A model generated the notes under the pieces. That model had not been told where the DNA came from, did no database searches, and saw only the letters and a program-made list of their open reading frames with translations. DNA of 64,000 nt, from contig JBFWWP010000030.1 of assembly GCA_050246115.1 (NCBI GenBank), forward strand, positions 3,012 to 67,011. The letters are read 5' to 3'. Below are positions 63,379 through 64,000 of the stretch, piece by piece; position 1 is the stretch's first letter, and each line of letters opens with the position of its first letter. Position numbers and translations under genes: made by a program. The DNA comes from JBFWWP01 sp050246115. GTDB taxonomy: Bacteria > Planctomycetota > UBA8108 > UBA1146 > JAJFFE01.

Positions 63379-64000
63379 ATGGCGACACCCCCACGTCTGC
63401 TGCCGCCGAGCGGCACAGTCATGGTGACGCGACGCGTCTTGAAACGGCAGCATCGACTTCGGCCCAGCCGGGAAGTGAACCAGCTCATCTTGTATTTGCT
63501 CGCCGTCGCGGCGGAGCGCTACTCGGTTAGGGTCCACGCCTTCCAGGTCTTGAGCAACCACTTGCACCTCGTCGTCTCGTACTCTGGGAAGACCCTCCCC
63601 AAGTTCATGCAGTTCTCAGGTAGCCAGGTCGCCCGGGCCCTCAACTGCCACCAGGGCCAGTGGGAGACCGTGTGGGCACCGGGGTCCTACAACAAACTCG
63701 ACTTCCTCCGAGATCGAGCGACGATCTTCAAGTACATGCTGTACGTGCTGACGAACGTCGTCGCGGCCGGACTCGTGCGGAGCGCCAAGGAGTGGCCAGG
63801 GGTCAAGATTCTCGCGCATGAGATCGGTCGACGATCTTGGCAGGTCGACCGCCCCGACTTCTTCTTCGACGCAGAGGGAGGCATGCCCGAGTCGGTGGTG
63901 CTCGAGACCTCGATGCCGCGCATCCCGGGGCTGTCCGCGGAGGAAGCGCGGGGCCAACTCATCGCCGACTGCAGAGAGCGCGAGCGCACGATCCGCCGAG
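63379..64000 (+). CDS. REP-associated tyrosine transposase-like HUH protein (3' partial)
   Basis: An open frame of 207 codons running off the window end. ATG 63379 has AGAGGAG 6 nt upstream. It matches the Y1_Tnp/RAYT family (PF01797-type). The HUH motif is H61-L-H63 in VHAFQVLSNHLHLVVS. The nucleophile helix is FKYMLYVLTNVVAAGLVRSAKEWPG, with Y119 the probable catalytic Tyr. These single-strand transposases often act on nearby REP-like hairpins, and a cluster of repeats lies just upstream. Completeness cannot be judged. Confidence 0.8.
   Translation, partial: MATPPRLLPPSGTVMVTRRVLKRQHRLRPSREVNQLILYLLAVAAERYSVRVHAFQVLSNHLHLVVSYSGKTLPKFMQFSGSQVARALNCHQGQWETVWAPGSYNKLDFLRDRATIFKYMLYVLTNVVAAGLVRSAKEWPGVKILAHEIGRRSWQVDRPDFFFDAEGGMPESVVLETSMPRIPGLSAEEARGQLIADCRERERTIRR

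Overview
The window is very GC-rich, gene-dense bacterial DNA, most likely from a member of the Planctomycetota (possibly one of the deep marine or uncultured lineages). The inference rests on several family habits seen together: a secreted FG-GAP protein ending in a dockerin-like GDAN/D-rich tail, a large ASPIC/UnbV lipoprotein, a Minf_1886-type protein, a redoxin with a signal peptide, many TTG/GTG starts and 4-nt start/stop overlaps. It is a scaffold with one 100-N gap at 10428-10527.

Region 1 (153-10313, minus strand) is a run of six overlapping or closely spaced genes for exported amidohydrolase-fold proteins, seven domains in all because one gene carries two. Only the last gene keeps a complete-looking metal site; the others have lost the HxH motif, and one has a His-Glu repeat just downstream of where it would be. 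Region 2 (10862-17791, plus) has pdxS-pdxT (PLP synthesis), then a 1128-residue TPR/FG-GAP/UnbV lipoprotein coupled to a TPR protein. Region 3 (17848-21976) is an iron locus: ferritin-like protein and DtxR-type repressor on minus, feoA-feoB and a 57-residue FeoB-associated-type membrane peptide on plus. A candidate operator dyad overlaps the feoA -35 box. Region 4 (22000-28564) is accessory: a truncated HNH/RuvA_C-like gene, intact and decayed dockerin-tailed protein genes, a 138-bp x3 tandem repeat, and a coupled pair of a CDP-glycerol glycerophosphotransferase-like gene and a formyltransferase-fold gene.

Region 5 (28819-35392) holds pntAA-pntAB-pntB (proton-translocating transhydrogenase), a redoxin, a FtcD fusion (formiminotransferase-cyclodeaminase) with an inserted C2H2 finger, and a MobA-MoaD-like fusion convergent with it. 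Region 6 (35704-42378) holds a DUF3820 protein, a SAM methyltransferase coupled to an NSS transporter, a GNAT-deacetylase fusion, an AcuB-like CBS protein and a MoeB/ThiF E1-like enzyme. Region 7 (42890-54628, minus) is mostly housekeeping: carA-carB, pgeF, an AI-2E-type permease, Minf_1886, DNA polymerase III delta-prime-like, tmk, patatin and a PaaK-like ligase. Region 8 (54776-57650) is a BtuCDF-type importer.

Region 9 (57748-64000) has a small membrane protein, a MITE-like palindromic interval and a zinc-ribbon membrane protein. These are followed by tRNA-Val(GAC) with two tandem 133/134-bp units that each end in a copy of the tRNA 3' end, a secreted 670-residue protein, repeat-rich DNA and the start of a REP-associated HUH transposase that runs off the window. 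No single known defence or biosynthetic island dominates. The least explained structures are the degenerate amidohydrolase array and the tRNA-tail tandem units.
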